From contig NZ_JBHFNP010000183.1 of assembly GCF_041929235.1 (NCBI RefSeq), forward strand, positions 1-64,000: a stretch of DNA of 64,000 nucleotides. The letters are read 5' to 3'. Within the stretch, counting starts at the first letter, position 1, and every line of letters begins with the position of its first letter. Below, piece after piece: positions 1 to 8,629 of this stretch. The notes beneath the pieces were generated by a model, which was given only the letters and a program-made list of their open reading frames with translations, ran no database searches and was not told the origin of the DNA. Origin of the DNA: Microseira sp041929235 (GTDB lineage Bacteria; Cyanobacteriota; Cyanobacteriia; Cyanobacteriales; Aerosakkonemataceae). The position numbers and the translations under genes are program-made.

Positions 1-1
1 T

Positions 2-133
2 AGGCACTGCCACGACATCAAAACCAAACGAGACGGTACTCATGACAAGAGCCAAATCATTGAGGAGCCGTGTGATGCGAAAGTATCACGCACGGTTCTG
101 AAGCCGAGTCACGTTGGCGACAATGTGGCTTAG
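2..133 (+). CDS. Group II intron-encoded protein, C-terminal tail (partial)
   Basis: This frame is open from the window edge to a TAG at 131-133. It starts with an R-H-C-H-D-x-K-T-x-x-D-G pattern, the usual C-terminal end of the HNH endonuclease domain of group II intron reverse transcriptase-maturases. The reading frame continues through domain V into domain VI, so the last 20 or so residues are encoded by catalytic RNA sequence. Only the last 43 residues are visible; the reverse transcriptase and maturase domains must lie upstream. Confidence 0.65.
   Translation, partial: RHCHDIKTKRDGTHDKSQIIEEPCDAKVSRTVLKPSHVGDNVA
65..98 (+). ncRNA. Group II intron domain V (catalytic hairpin)
   Basis: The 34-nt hairpin has a lower stem GAGCCGTG/CACGGTTC, a two-base CG bulge, and an upper stem TGATGC/GTATCA capped by a GAAA tetraloop. 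The AGC catalytic triad is present at the 5' base. This is the textbook bacterial domain V layout and suggests the ribozyme core is intact here. Confidence 0.9.
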
Positions 134-136
134 GGT

Positions 137-733
137 AATACTATTGCCAGCATCAACCAACAGTTTAACCATATGAATCTGGTGGGTGTGAATATCGACT
201 CGCGTCAGCTAGAAAGAGCCAGACAACAGGTGCAAGCGGCTGAGGGCAACCAGATCAAATTCGTCAAGGCCGATGCTTGTCAGCTACCGTTTGAGAAGGA
301 CTCCTTTGATGTAGTGCTGGCAAGTGAGTGTATTTTCCACTTCCCTAGCCGCGAACGCTTCTTTCAAGAAGCAAAACGGGTACTGCGTCCAGGCGGTCGT
401 CTGGTCATTAGCGACTTTGTGCCAGTGGAGATCTTGGCACCTTTTGTAAAGTTTTGGCACTTCAGTGGGCTGAACACTCGGTTATTTGGGAAGGTTAATA
501 CGAGTTACACCTTGGCAGACTACCAGCAGCTAGGGCGGGAGTCAGGGTTTGTGCCAGTGCAGGAGCAGGACATCACCGTTAATACTCTGCCTACTTATCC
601 ATTTATCGGTCAGCTACTACGCGGGACGATGCGACCAGATTTAGAAGCAGAGTTTAACCTAATCAACAAATGGATGGAGTGGGTTAGCTCTCAGGGGCTG
701 TTGCGTTACATGATTCTCTCAATGTCTACCTAA
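137..733 (+). CDS. SAM-dependent methyltransferase, 3' exon (5' part interrupted by intron)
   Basis: Class I methyltransferase of the UbiE/phytol-quinone type. The frame is open back to the intron. The first ATG (173) falls after the residues that normally complete the glycine-rich SAM motif I, so the protein cannot start there. What is visible: the acidic end of strand 2 (GVNIDS), motif with DACQLPF, motif IV-like FDVVLASE, and RVLRPGGRLVISDF typical of UbiE-like enzymes. The first third (motif I) lies in the upstream exon outside the window. Function needs splicing of the group II intron. The methyl acceptor cannot be told from sequence. Confidence 0.75.
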   Translation, partial: NTIASINQQFNHMNLVGVNIDSRQLERARQQVQAAEGNQIKFVKADACQLPFEKDSFDVVLASECIFHFPSRERFFQEAKRVLRPGGRLVISDFVPVEILAPFVKFWHFSGLNTRLFGKVNTSYTLADYQQLGRESGFVPVQEQDITVNTLPTYPFIGQLLRGTMRPDLEAEFNLINKWMEWVSSQGLLRYMILSMST

Positions 734-1184
734 TTGCGCCAATCGTCTGTTTGTTAGCTCTTCAAAAACATCCGCTAACGAAGTTACTGCGACAACCACA
801 TGTGCAGGCGATCGCAGAAATCCTCAGAGAATACCTTGATTGTGGTTCCCAATGGAAAAGCTGGTTAAATTTGACTGCAATTGACTCATGCAGTTCTAGT
901 TCGTGCACGATTCTCATTTAAACGGAAGTTGCCCCCTGCGTGGCAAATTCAGGTGGCTGAAATGCTTGCTAGGCTTTGCTTATAGCCATTTAGCCTCCAA
1001 ATTTTGTAGTCATGTATGACAGGCGATATGCCTCCGGCACGCTGCGCGATCGCGCAAAATATGTTTTACAATGGATTTCAACATAACATCGGCCCAAATC
1101 GAGGCCACATAAGGGTTTCATCGATTGTAGTCATGTAGCAGACTTACCACAATCACCGAAAGTCTGAGACTGTAATGGTTTCAG

Positions 1185-1219
1185 ACGGAAGTTGCCACCC
1201 TGCGGGGGGCAACTTCCGT
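1185..1219. repeat. Palindrome, 12-bp arms
   Basis: Arms ACGGAAGTTGCC (1185-1196) and GGCAACTTCCGT (1208-1219) are perfect reverse complements around an 11-nt loop. A half copy of the left arm with similar downstream sequence occurs near 919-932, which fits a dispersed cyanobacterial palindromic repeat rather than a gene-specific terminator. Confidence 0.7.
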
Positions 1220-1307
1220 TTAATAAATTGATGAAATGGAGACTAACCATGACTACATTGTTAAAGTTACGTAAGGGCTTCAGTTTTGATGAAGCGATTT
1301 ACTAATT

Positions 1308-1333
1308 GCAAGCTTGCAAGCTTGCAAGCTTGC
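1308..1333. repeat. Tandem 8-bp palindromic repeat (GCAAGCTT)
   Basis: Three tandem units of GCAAGCTT run from 1308 and end in GC, so the array is a chain of overlapping GCAAGCTTGC palindromes; another single unit sits at 1350-1360. No function is evident. Confidence 0.75.
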
Positions 1334-1593
1334 TAGAGAGCAGCGATTAGCAAGCTTGCAGTTACACAACCGTTGGCAAGGGACAATCTCCCACTCATAT
1401 CAGATGCAACGTCAAATTTGTAAACATCGATTTTTTTACCACAGTACAAATGTGGAATAAGATTGGATTGGAGTGAAAGTACTCAAGATAAAACCAAGTT
1501 TCACAAAAAGACGTAGCAGACGCGGAGATCTTAAGAAAGGTCGCGCAGAGCGTCTCCCCTGAGGCCCAACTCGTTTTTCCCACCAAAAAACCA

Positions 1594-3462
1594 GTGCAAA
1601 AATCCAGAGATTTGCCCAGATATGCCAAGATTTTAGGAAACAGCAGTAAACCATTAGCAGATAATGCCGTTGCCGCTATGGTTGACTATAGCCAGCAACC
1701 CCGAAAACTGTGGGCACGTCGGCTGACTATTTTAAATTCGTTTCTCTCCTGGTGCAGTCTTCTAGTATGGGACGGACTAAGGGGTGACCGGGCGCAGAAT
1801 CAGGCGCGACGAGCTAGCGCTTTACGGCAAAAGCTGATTCAACTTGGTCCTACCTTCATCAAGTTGGGACAAATGCTCTCCTGCCGACCCGACCTGATCC
1901 CGCCTGTTTATTTAGAGGAACTCGCCAATTTACAAGACCAATTGCCTCCCTTTTCTAATCAAGAAGCCTATCAGCTTATAGAAGAAGAATTAGGAGGTAG
2001 GTATGACGAAATATATGCCGAACTGACCCCCGAACCCGTAGCGGCTGCCTCCCTGGGGCAAGTTTACAAGGGAAAACTCAAGACGGGTGAAATCGTAGCT
2101 GTAAAGGTGCAACGTCCTGGTCTGCTCGATCGCATCGCTTTGGATATTTACCTGGTGCGCCAATTAGCAGCTTGGGCACAAAAAAATATTCCATTTATTC
2201 ACAGCGACCTCGTAGCATTGACCGATGAATTAGCTACTCGCCTGTTTGAAGAAATGGACTATATCCAGGAAGGTCGAAATGCGGAGAAATTTGCCCAACT
2301 CTACGGTGACCTGAATCATATTTATGTGCCCCGTATCTACTTTGAATACACCAGTCGTCGAGTCCTGACGATGGAGTGGATTAATGGCATCAAATTAACC
2401 TCAACAGAAGCGATTCGCGCCCAAGGATTAGACCCAACAGACCTAGTGGCTTTTGGATTCAAGTGTTCCCTCAAGCAACTGCTAGAGGGGGGTTTTTTTC
2501 ATGCCGATCCTCACCCAGGTAATGCCTTAGTCACCCCCGATGGGAAATTAGCCTACCTCGACTTTGGCATGATGAGCGAAGTTTCACCCGAAACAAGCGA
2601 TCGCTTGATTGTCTCTCTGCTACATCTGATCGCTGGCGACTTTGAAGGACTCGCCCAAGACTACATTTTACTGGGATTTCTGCCCCCACAAACTGATATA
2701 ACTCCCCTCATTCCCAAACTGGCTGAAGTGTTTGGTAATATCCGGGAAGCCAGTGTAGCAGAATTTGGCTTCAAGCAAAGTTTTGAGAGGCTATCTGGGT
2801 TGATGTATGAATATCCCTTTCAAGCTCCCACCTACTACCTGATGATTTTCCGCTGCTTCGCCACCCTGGAAGGAATAGCGCTCAAAGTCAATCCCAATTT
2901 TCCGACATTTAAGCTGGGCTATCCCTATATTGCAAAGTGGATGTTAACGAAGGGTACGCCCACATTGAGGAATTCCTTGACAAATTTTTTGTTTAAGAAT
3001 CGCACTATCCAATGGCAGCAAGTATCTGACTTATTAGAGAATGCTCGTTCCAGTGATGATTGTGACTTGAACCAAATTCTGGTTGGGTCATTAGAGTTTT
3101 TGTACTCTCCCCAGGGAGAATACCTGCGTCATGCCTTGGTTGATGAGATTGTTACCGATTTAGAACTACTCTTACAAAAGACTTTCGGGAAAGTCATGAC
3201 CTGGGTGGGTCTGACGGTTACTCATTTACCCCTATCGACAAGAGAATCCCTCAGCCTAGACAAACTACAACGACTTGTGGATATCATGCAACAAACTCCT
3301 GCTTTTGAACTAAGTTCTTTTTCGGAGATTTTGCCACTGTTGTTCAAAGAAGAAACCCAACGCTTGGGGCAGGAAATTGCCAGTGAATTGGGGCAGCGGT
3401 TGTGGGAGCGACTGATGTCCGATCCCCGCTCAATTTTTAACCTGAAAGGAATTTTCTCATGA
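1594..3462 (+). CDS. ABC1/UbiB (AarF) family atypical kinase
   Basis: UbiB-family protein kinase-like ATPase, 622 residues with a GTG start at 1594; an ATG at 1678 is a possible later start. Seen: the UbiB signature KxGQ (KLGQ, residues 90-93), the alanine-rich nucleotide loop AAASLGQVYKG (about 150-160), the conserved lysine in VAVKVQ (about 171), the catalytic loop HADPHPGN and the metal-binding YLDFG. Family members act on quinone or lipid metabolism at membranes; in cyanobacteria several paralogues occur and the substrate is unknown. The long C-terminal part (after about 330) is helical and family-typical. Confidence 0.9.
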   Translation: MQKSRDLPRYAKILGNSSKPLADNAVAAMVDYSQQPRKLWARRLTILNSFLSWCSLLVWDGLRGDRAQNQARRASALRQKLIQLGPTFIKLGQMLSCRPDLIPPVYLEELANLQDQLPPFSNQEAYQLIEEELGGRYDEIYAELTPEPVAAASLGQVYKGKLKTGEIVAVKVQRPGLLDRIALDIYLVRQLAAWAQKNIPFIHSDLVALTDELATRLFEEMDYIQEGRNAEKFAQLYGDLNHIYVPRIYFEYTSRRVLTMEWINGIKLTSTEAIRAQGLDPTDLVAFGFKCSLKQLLEGGFFHADPHPGNALVTPDGKLAYLDFGMMSEVSPETSDRLIVSLLHLIAGDFEGLAQDYILLGFLPPQTDITPLIPKLAEVFGNIREASVAEFGFKQSFERLSGLMYEYPFQAPTYYLMIFRCFATLEGIALKVNPNFPTFKLGYPYIAKWMLTKGTPTLRNSLTNFLFKNRTIQWQQVSDLLENARSSDDCDLNQILVGSLEFLYSPQGEYLRHALVDEIVTDLELLLQKTFGKVMTWVGLTVTHLPLSTRESLSLDKLQRLVDIMQQTPAFELSSFSEILPLLFKEETQRLGQEIASELGQRLWERLMSDPRSIFNLKGIFS

Positions 3463-3573
3463 ATAAACCTGAAAAAAGTTACAACTGGTTCATCCGATAA
3501 GTTCACCCGTTGGAGCGATTTGTAATTTTCCCAGGGCAAGTCACAATAGGATTTTCTAGTAGACGAGGCAACT

Positions 3574-5496
3574 ATGCAATCTGCTACTATCGAGCAACAA
3601 GCACCTGCGCTACCGCCGCTGATTTCCCGCGAAATTTTGTTCGGCAATCCAGAACGAACCAGTCCCAGTCTTTCCCCCGATGGGAAGTATTTAGCATACC
3701 TTGCGCCCGATGACAAGAACGTTTTGCAGGTATGGTTAAAAACAGTGGGACAGGAAGACGACCGGACAATCACCGCCGACAAAAAACGCGGGATTCACAT
3801 CTTTTTCTGGACATATAATACCGACGAGTTAATGTACATGCAAGACTCGGACGGTGACGAAAACTTTCACTTGTACTTAGTTAATATTCGGCATTCCCAG
3901 ACAGAGTCTGGGAACGATATTGTCCGCGATTTAACGCCATTCCAAGGGGTAAAAGCAGAACCGCTCGAACTTGACCCCAAATTCCCAGACCAAGTGCTGG
4001 TAGCAATGAACTTAAATAACCCGCAAAAGTTTGACGTTTATCGCATCAACTTGAAAAACGGGGCAGTAGAATTCGATACGGAAAATCCAGGTAATATTAT
4101 TAGCTGGAATGCTGATGCCGAATACCAAGTTCGTGGGGCAAGTGCTAGCACACCCGATGGCGGTTATGACCTTTTATATCGGGAAACAACGGATAAAGAT
4201 TGGGAAATTTTGCGCCACTGGGGACCAGACGATCAAGGCGGGGCAGTTAGTTTTTCAGCTGATGGTAAAACACTTTATATTGAAGGCAGTCACGATGCCA
4301 ACGCGCTGCGTTTAATTGCGGTAGATCTTGCCACTCGTCAGGAAACTATTATTGCCGAAGATCCGCAATACGATGTCGGTCAGATTATGATACATCCGGT
4401 GACGCGAGTTATCGAGGCGGTTGCATTTTTTAAAGACAAACAAGAATGGCAAGTACTCGACCCAAGTATAGCGGCAGATTTTGCAGAAATTTCCCAAGTT
4501 CGCACCGGAGAATTTTACATTAGCAGCCGCGATTTGGCAGATAAAAATTGGCTAGTTGCTTACATGACAGATGATGGTCCAATTTATTACTACGCCTACA
4601 ATCGCGAGTCTAAAAATAGTACGTTCCTGTTTAGCAACCAACCAAAATTAGAAGGGTTGCAACTGGCGTCAATGCAACCAGTTTCTTATCCAGCGCGCGA
4701 TGGTTTAACCATTCACGGTTACTTAACCACTCCTGTCAATATTCCTGCCCAAAATTTACCCACCGTCATGTTAGTTCACGGTGGCCCTTGGGGTCGAGAT
4801 ACTTGGGGTTACGATTCAGAAGCGCAGTGGTTAGCCAACCGAGGTTATGCGGTTTTGCAAGTTAATTTTCGCGGTTCTACGGGGTACGGAAAAGCATTTC
4901 TGAATGCCGGAAATCGCGAATGGGCAGCCAAAATGCACGACGATTTAATTGATGGGGTGAATTGGCTGATTGAAAAAGGCATTTCCGACCCCCAAAAGAT
5001 TGCGATTATGGGCGGTTCCTACGGCGGTTATGCCACTTTAGTGGGATTAACTTTTACGCCGGATACCTTCGCCTGCGGTGTGGATATTGTCGGACCAAGT
5101 AATATAATTACCCTGCTACAAACGATTCCGCCTTATTGGGAACCTGTGAAGGCAATATTTTATCATCGCGTGGGTAATTTAGAGACGGAAGAAGAGTTTT
5201 TGAAGTCGCGATCGCCTCTATTTTTCGTAGACAGAATCAAGAAACCTTTGCTAATAGCTCAAGGTGCCAACGATCCGCGGGTGAAACAAGCAGAAGCCGA
5301 CCAAATTGTAGAAGCAATGCGAAAGGCAAATTTACCAGTTGAATATGTACTTTATCCTGATGAAGGACATGGTTTTGCCCGACCGGAAAATCGATTGCAT
5401 TTTTATGCGATCGCCGAAGAGTTTCTCGCTAAATACTTGGGGGGTCGGTTTGAACCCATGACCGACATTCCTGGTCATTCAGGTGTCATCAAATAA
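3574..5496 (+). CDS. S9 family prolyl oligopeptidase-like serine peptidase
   Basis: 640-residue S9 peptidase (acylaminoacyl-peptidase/DPP-like). The N-terminal half has TolB/WD40-like beta-propeller repeats, for example TSPSLSPDGKYLAYLAP near residues 30-45. The C-terminal alpha/beta hydrolase domain has the nucleophile in GGSYGGY (Ser482), Asp567 in GANDPRV and His599 in DEGHGF, so the triad is complete. No signal peptide is visible, which suggests a cytoplasmic enzyme cleaving short peptides. A palindromic repeat (3894-3914) lies within the propeller coding part. It stands alone, 111 bp after the UbiB gene. Confidence 0.93.
   Translation: MQSATIEQQAPALPPLISREILFGNPERTSPSLSPDGKYLAYLAPDDKNVLQVWLKTVGQEDDRTITADKKRGIHIFFWTYNTDELMYMQDSDGDENFHLYLVNIRHSQTESGNDIVRDLTPFQGVKAEPLELDPKFPDQVLVAMNLNNPQKFDVYRINLKNGAVEFDTENPGNIISWNADAEYQVRGASASTPDGGYDLLYRETTDKDWEILRHWGPDDQGGAVSFSADGKTLYIEGSHDANALRLIAVDLATRQETIIAEDPQYDVGQIMIHPVTRVIEAVAFFKDKQEWQVLDPSIAADFAEISQVRTGEFYISSRDLADKNWLVAYMTDDGPIYYYAYNRESKNSTFLFSNQPKLEGLQLASMQPVSYPARDGLTIHGYLTTPVNIPAQNLPTVMLVHGGPWGRDTWGYDSEAQWLANRGYAVLQVNFRGSTGYGKAFLNAGNREWAAKMHDDLIDGVNWLIEKGISDPQKIAIMGGSYGGYATLVGLTFTPDTFACGVDIVGPSNIITLLQTIPPYWEPVKAIFYHRVGNLETEEEFLKSRSPLFFVDRIKKPLLIAQGANDPRVKQAEADQIVEAMRKANLPVEYVLYPDEGHGFARPENRLHFYAIAEEFLAKYLGGRFEPMTDIPGHSGVIK
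3894..3914. repeat. Palindromic repeat inside the S9 peptidase gene
   Basis: Arms TTCCCAGA and TCTGGGAA surround a 5-nt loop and are read through in frame as part of the propeller. The same class of palindrome (GTTCCCAG...CTGGGAAC) occurs in the YcaO gene at 63768-63792, which supports a dispersed repeat that tolerates coding locations. Confidence 0.55.
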
Positions 5497-5533
5497 GTCA
5501 GTATATTTAGAGCTTGCATCATTATGCAAACCC

Positions 5534-5650
5534 GCCCGGAAATAAATTTCCGGGCTAATAGTTCAAGTCGGTTAAAACCGACTAAATGCAATCAAATCAG
5601 TCCGTTTTAACGGACTTTAGCTATTAGCCAGGGAATTTATTCCCTGGCGG
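5534..5650. repeat. Cluster of four nested palindromes
   Basis: Four perfect hairpins follow one another: GCCCGGAAAT/ATTTCCGGGC-type at 5534-5555, GTCGGTTAAAACCGAC at 5567-5582, GTCCGTTTTAACGGAC at 5600-5615 and CCAGGGAATTTATTCCCTGG at 5628-5647. The outer ends (CCCGCC near 5531 and GGCGGGC near 5645) are also complementary, so the whole block is one large inverted structure. It looks like a MITE-type dispersed repeat. Confidence 0.7.
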
Positions 5651-5680
5651 GCTAATGCTACAGGTGCAAGATCTAAATAT

Positions 5681-5713
5681 AGAAACCCGACTTCTCAGAA
5701 AAGTCGGGTTTCT
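5681..5713. terminator. Terminator-like hairpin
   Basis: Arms AGAAACCCGACTT (5681-5693) and AAGTCGGGTTTCT (5701-5713) are perfect complements. It could end transcription of the S9 peptidase gene, but the sequence belongs to the AGAAACC(C/G)GG-type repeats seen at 29546 and 51470-51520, so it may simply be a dispersed repeat. Confidence 0.5.
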
Positions 5714-5791
5714 CCAAAGTTTAATCTGGAATCAGCGATTGCACCCATGTAGTCTAACCATTAACATGGTAGAAGCGATAAAAGGCTAGTC

Positions 5792-7258
5792 ATGGGGACA
5801 AAAAGCATGACGCTACACAGTCGCTACGAAATTCAGCAGCGTTTAGGCAAAAAAGCCGGAAGACAAACCCTGCTGGCGCGGGATAAACAAACTCAAGAAC
5901 TCGTAGTCGTCAAACTGCTCACCTTCAGCAGCGATTTTAACTGGGATGACTTAAAGTTATTCGAGCGAGAAGCCGAAACTTTACAATCTCTCTCCCATCC
6001 CGCCATTCCGCGCTATTTAGACTCGTTTGAGGTAGAAACACCCAACGGCAAAGGATTCGCTTTAGTACAAAATTACATCGAAGCCAAATCCTTAGAAGAA
6101 CATCTCAAAAATGGACGCAAATTTAGCGAAAGAGAAGTTAAACAAATTGCCAAATCAATTTTAGAAATTCTCACTTACTTGCACGCACAAAAACCACCCG
6201 TTATCCATCGCGATATTAAGCCCAGCAATATTTTATTGGCTTGTGGGACGGGCAAGATGCCCATCCCACAAGAAAAACCAATCTCGGATAAATTGGGCGG
6301 GACGGGCAAGATGCCCATGCCACAAGACAAACAAATCTCTTGTGGGGTGGGCGTCTCGCCCGCCGAATTAACACCCCCCTTAGCAAGGGGGGCAGGGGGG
6401 GATCGGATTTCTGAACTATATCTAATCGATTTTGGTTCGGTTCAAACCTTAGCAACAAAAGAAGGTAAAACCGTTACCGTCGTCGGAACTTATGGATATA
6501 TGCCCCCAGAACAATTTGGAGGAATTGCCCTTCCAGCTTCCGATCTTTACAGCGTCGGAGCAACATTAATAGCTCTGCTGACAAACAAACATCCAGCAGA
6601 CTTACCGCAACAAGATTTGCGAATTCAATTTGAACAAATTACTCCTATCAATCCTGAGTTTACCCGCTGGCTAAAGCGGATGATAGAACCGAGTATAGAT
6701 CGTCGTTTTAAATCTGCAAAAGAAGCATTGGAAGCATTAGAAAAACCTTGGAATATATACAAATATCCCACTGCCGTCACCCAGTACAAATCGATTACGA
6801 CCAGGGAATTATTCAAGTACGCAATTGTGCGGAATATATGCGTAGGATCCGGAGTTGGCACTGGTAACGGCGCTCTTTATGGCACAGCCGTTTTTCCATT
6901 TTTTGGCAGCTTTTTTGGCGCATTATTTAGTTTGATAGTTGGCATACCCCTTGGTTTTTTAAACGGATTATTAGTAGCAATTGTGACGTGGCTGTTGTTT
7001 TTTCCGCTCGACGATCCCAAGCTGCATCGGCGCACAGTTACTTTTATCAGCACGCTAGTTGGCACAGTTGTGAGTCTAGTGGGATTTAGTATAGTGCTGG
7101 CACATCAAAGTGTACCGGCTGATGGTTTTTTGCACATTGTTTTTGTACTTATACCATCTGCGATCGCTCGACTATCTATGGGTGCAAGTAGCAAACAAAT
7201 CGCCCGCTGGTACGAACAACAAAGCAGACAAGAAGAGGACGAAAACAATGACCGTTAA
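5792..7258 (+). CDS. Membrane-anchored serine/threonine protein kinase with repeat-derived insert
   Basis: Hanks-type kinase, 488 residues (ATG at 5807 is an alternative start that aligns better with the next gene). Seen: glycine-loop region and VVVKLL lysine, HRDIKPSN catalytic loop, LIDFGSV, GTYGYMPPEQ activation segment/APE equivalent. After the kinase domain come about four hydrophobic segments (residues about 350-465), so the kinase is probably tethered to the membrane by its C-terminus. Compared with its neighbour paralogue there are about 49 extra residues between HRDIKPSNILL and the DFG strand, encoded by intergenic-type repeats (see 6239-6412). The 3' end overlaps the next kinase by 11 nt, so the two are co-transcribed. 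Confidence 0.92.
   Translation: MGTKSMTLHSRYEIQQRLGKKAGRQTLLARDKQTQELVVVKLLTFSSDFNWDDLKLFEREAETLQSLSHPAIPRYLDSFEVETPNGKGFALVQNYIEAKSLEEHLKNGRKFSEREVKQIAKSILEILTYLHAQKPPVIHRDIKPSNILLACGTGKMPIPQEKPISDKLGGTGKMPMPQDKQISCGVGVSPAELTPPLARGAGGDRISELYLIDFGSVQTLATKEGKTVTVVGTYGYMPPEQFGGIALPASDLYSVGATLIALLTNKHPADLPQQDLRIQFEQITPINPEFTRWLKRMIEPSIDRRFKSAKEALEALEKPWNIYKYPTAVTQYKSITTRELFKYAIVRNICVGSGVGTGNGALYGTAVFPFFGSFFGALFSLIVGIPLGFLNGLLVAIVTWLLFFPLDDPKLHRRTVTFISTLVGTVVSLVGFSIVLAHQSVPADGFLHIVFVLIPSAIARLSMGASSKQIARWYEQQSRQEEDENNDR
6239..6412. repeat. Three intergenic-type repeats translated within a kinase gene
   Basis: The stretch contains two copies of a GACGGGCAAGATGCCCAT-type palindrome (about 6247 and 6300), a related GGTGGGCGTCTCGCCCGCC unit (6346-6363) and a CCCCCCTTAGCAAGGGGGG hairpin (6373-6391). 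All are read in frame. They lie exactly where the paralogue at 7248-8108 has an 11-residue loop. Confidence 0.85.
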
Positions 7259-8108
7259 ACTACTAGGAGAACGCTACGCCATCCAACGGCAATTAGGACA
7301 ACAGACGGGAAGAAAAACCTTTCTAGCCCGCGACTTACAAACTCAAGAATTAGTAGTCGTTAAACTGCTTTCCCTTGGCAATGATTTTGAATGGCAAGAC
7401 CTGAAATTATTTGAGCGCGAAGCCGAAACTTTAAAAGCGCTTTCCCATCCCGCCATTCCCCGCTACCTGGATTATCTAGAACTCGATTCACCCAATAACA
7501 AAGGATTCGCCCTAGTTCAAAGTTATGTCGAGGGAAAAACCCTAGAAGAACATCTAAAAGCAGGGCGTACCTTCAGCGAAGCCGAAGTCAAAGAATTAGC
7601 CAAATCCCTATTAGAAATCCTGAATTACCTGCACGAACATCAACCGCCAGTTATTCACCGCGATATCAAACCCAGCAATATTTTGTTAACAAATCGCTCT
7701 GGTAATAGCGTCGGTCAAGTTTATCTAGTTGATTTCGGTTCTGTGCAAACTCTTGCGGCTAAAGAAGGCGGCACAATTACCGTTGTCGGAACCTACGGAT
7801 ATATGCCACCCGAACAATTTGGCGGACGTGCTGTTCCTGCTTCTGACATTTATAGTTTAGGCGCAACTTTGATTTATTTAGTCACAGGGTTGCATCCAAC
7901 TGAACTACCCCAGAAAGATTTTTGCATTCAATTTCAGCAAGTAGCTAATATCGATACTGCTTTGGCAGAATGGTTGCAATGGATGACAGAACCCAGTTTA
8001 GATAAACGTCTTCCTTCTGCTAGTAAAGCACTGCAAGCGTTGTCAAAACCCCAAATTAGAAAAAAAGCTGATTTGAGTATCAGAAAACCAGGTAATAGCG
8101 AAGTATAA
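7248..8108 (+). CDS. Serine/threonine protein kinase (soluble paralogue)
   Basis: Hanks-type kinase of 286 residues starting at ATG 7248, inside the end of the upstream kinase gene (11-nt overlap). It shares most of its sequence with the upstream kinase: VVVKLL lysine, HRDIKPSNILL, YLVDFGSVQT, GTYGYMPPEQFGG. It lacks both the repeat insert and the C-terminal membrane segments, ending right after the kinase fold, so it should be cytosolic. The pair arose by tandem duplication. Substrates cannot be read from sequence. The following membrane-protein gene starts one base after its stop codon, suggesting a three-gene operon. Confidence 0.93.
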   Translation: MTVKLLGERYAIQRQLGQQTGRKTFLARDLQTQELVVVKLLSLGNDFEWQDLKLFEREAETLKALSHPAIPRYLDYLELDSPNNKGFALVQSYVEGKTLEEHLKAGRTFSEAEVKELAKSLLEILNYLHEHQPPVIHRDIKPSNILLTNRSGNSVGQVYLVDFGSVQTLAAKEGGTITVVGTYGYMPPEQFGGRAVPASDIYSLGATLIYLVTGLHPTELPQKDFCIQFQQVANIDTALAEWLQWMTEPSLDKRLPSASKALQALSKPQIRKKADLSIRKPGNSEV

Positions 8109-8624
8109 TTGACAAAAACAGATGATTTTATCGAAATTTTAATCCCGCCACGAGGGTTGAATTTTGGAGCGATCGCTTTGATTTCTGCTTTGATTCCTTT
8201 ATCTTTTTGGGCATTAGTATTTTTGACTACAGTAAGGTTTCCTAATTTTATCCCTGTAATACTGATTTGCTTATTTGTCATCGCTCCGGTATCTGTATTA
8301 CTAATAAATACTATTTTGTTTATATTTAGGCAATTTCGCCTGCGGATTGATGGCGATCAAATTTTCTTCACCAATGAAATGTTTGGCTGGCGATGGAATC
8401 GGTTTCGCCCCACAGATAAGCGAAATCTCTCTAAATTAGAAATTATTAATGCATTTGATGCAGAAAAACGGGGTTATGTAAGTAGGCGTAATACTCAACT
8501 AATTATGTGGGCAGGAAATCAGAAATACGAATTAAGCAAGAAAGTTCGTCTGAATAACTCAGAAATAAAATGGTTGGCTAGCGAATTAAGCGATTGGTTA
8601 GAATTGACAATTGAATTTAGGTAA
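8109..8624 (+). CDS. Small membrane protein linked to kinases
   Basis: 171 residues from a TTG start that directly follows the TAA of the upstream kinase gene, so translation is probably coupled. Two hydrophobic segments (about residues 18-42 and 47-73) are followed by a soluble C-terminal part rich in charged residues and a W-x-W motif (GWRWNRF). I do not recognise a named family. Position in the operon suggests a role or substrate linked with the two kinases, which is inference only. Confidence 0.7.
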   Translation: MTKTDDFIEILIPPRGLNFGAIALISALIPLSFWALVFLTTVRFPNFIPVILICLFVIAPVSVLLINTILFIFRQFRLRIDGDQIFFTNEMFGWRWNRFRPTDKRNLSKLEIINAFDAEKRGYVSRRNTQLIMWAGNQKYELSKKVRLNNSEIKWLASELSDWLELTIEFR

Positions 8625-8629
8625 AATTT

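Larger units (their letters stand above)
1..136 (+). mobile_element. Group II intron, 3' end only
   Basis: The window opens inside a group II intron. A canonical 34-nt domain V lies at 65-98, followed by a domain VI-like stem (AAGCC at 100-104 pairing with GGCTT at 127-131). The 5' part of the intron and most of its reverse transcriptase lie upstream of the window. The exact 3' splice site is not certain; it should fall between about 133 and 142, because the downstream sequence reads in frame into a methyltransferase. The intron therefore seems to interrupt a protein gene rather than sit in a spacer. Confidence 0.85.
734..1593. other. 860-bp spacer without a convincing gene, repeat-rich
   Basis: This spacer holds dispersed repeat fragments and no protein of clear family. 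It contains a HIP1-like stretch (about 1045-1060), a palindrome at 1185-1219, and an 8-bp palindromic tandem repeat around 1308-1333. A possible 18-codon ORF with a fair ribosome site lies at 1249-1305; it is flanked by repeats and matches no family I know, so I do not call it a gene. Confidence 0.6.

Noticed and set aside
1249..1305. 18-codon ORF with a fair ribosome site
   Set aside because: Flanked by repeats, no recognisable relatives, and too short to support on sequence alone.
3222..3782. Long minus-strand frame across the end of the UbiB gene and start of the S9 peptidase gene
   Set aside because: Shadow of two well-supported plus-strand genes.
5520..5720. CRISPR-like array from regularly spaced palindromes
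   Set aside because: The four palindromes differ from each other in sequence and spacing; no identical direct repeats with spacers, and no cas genes nearby.
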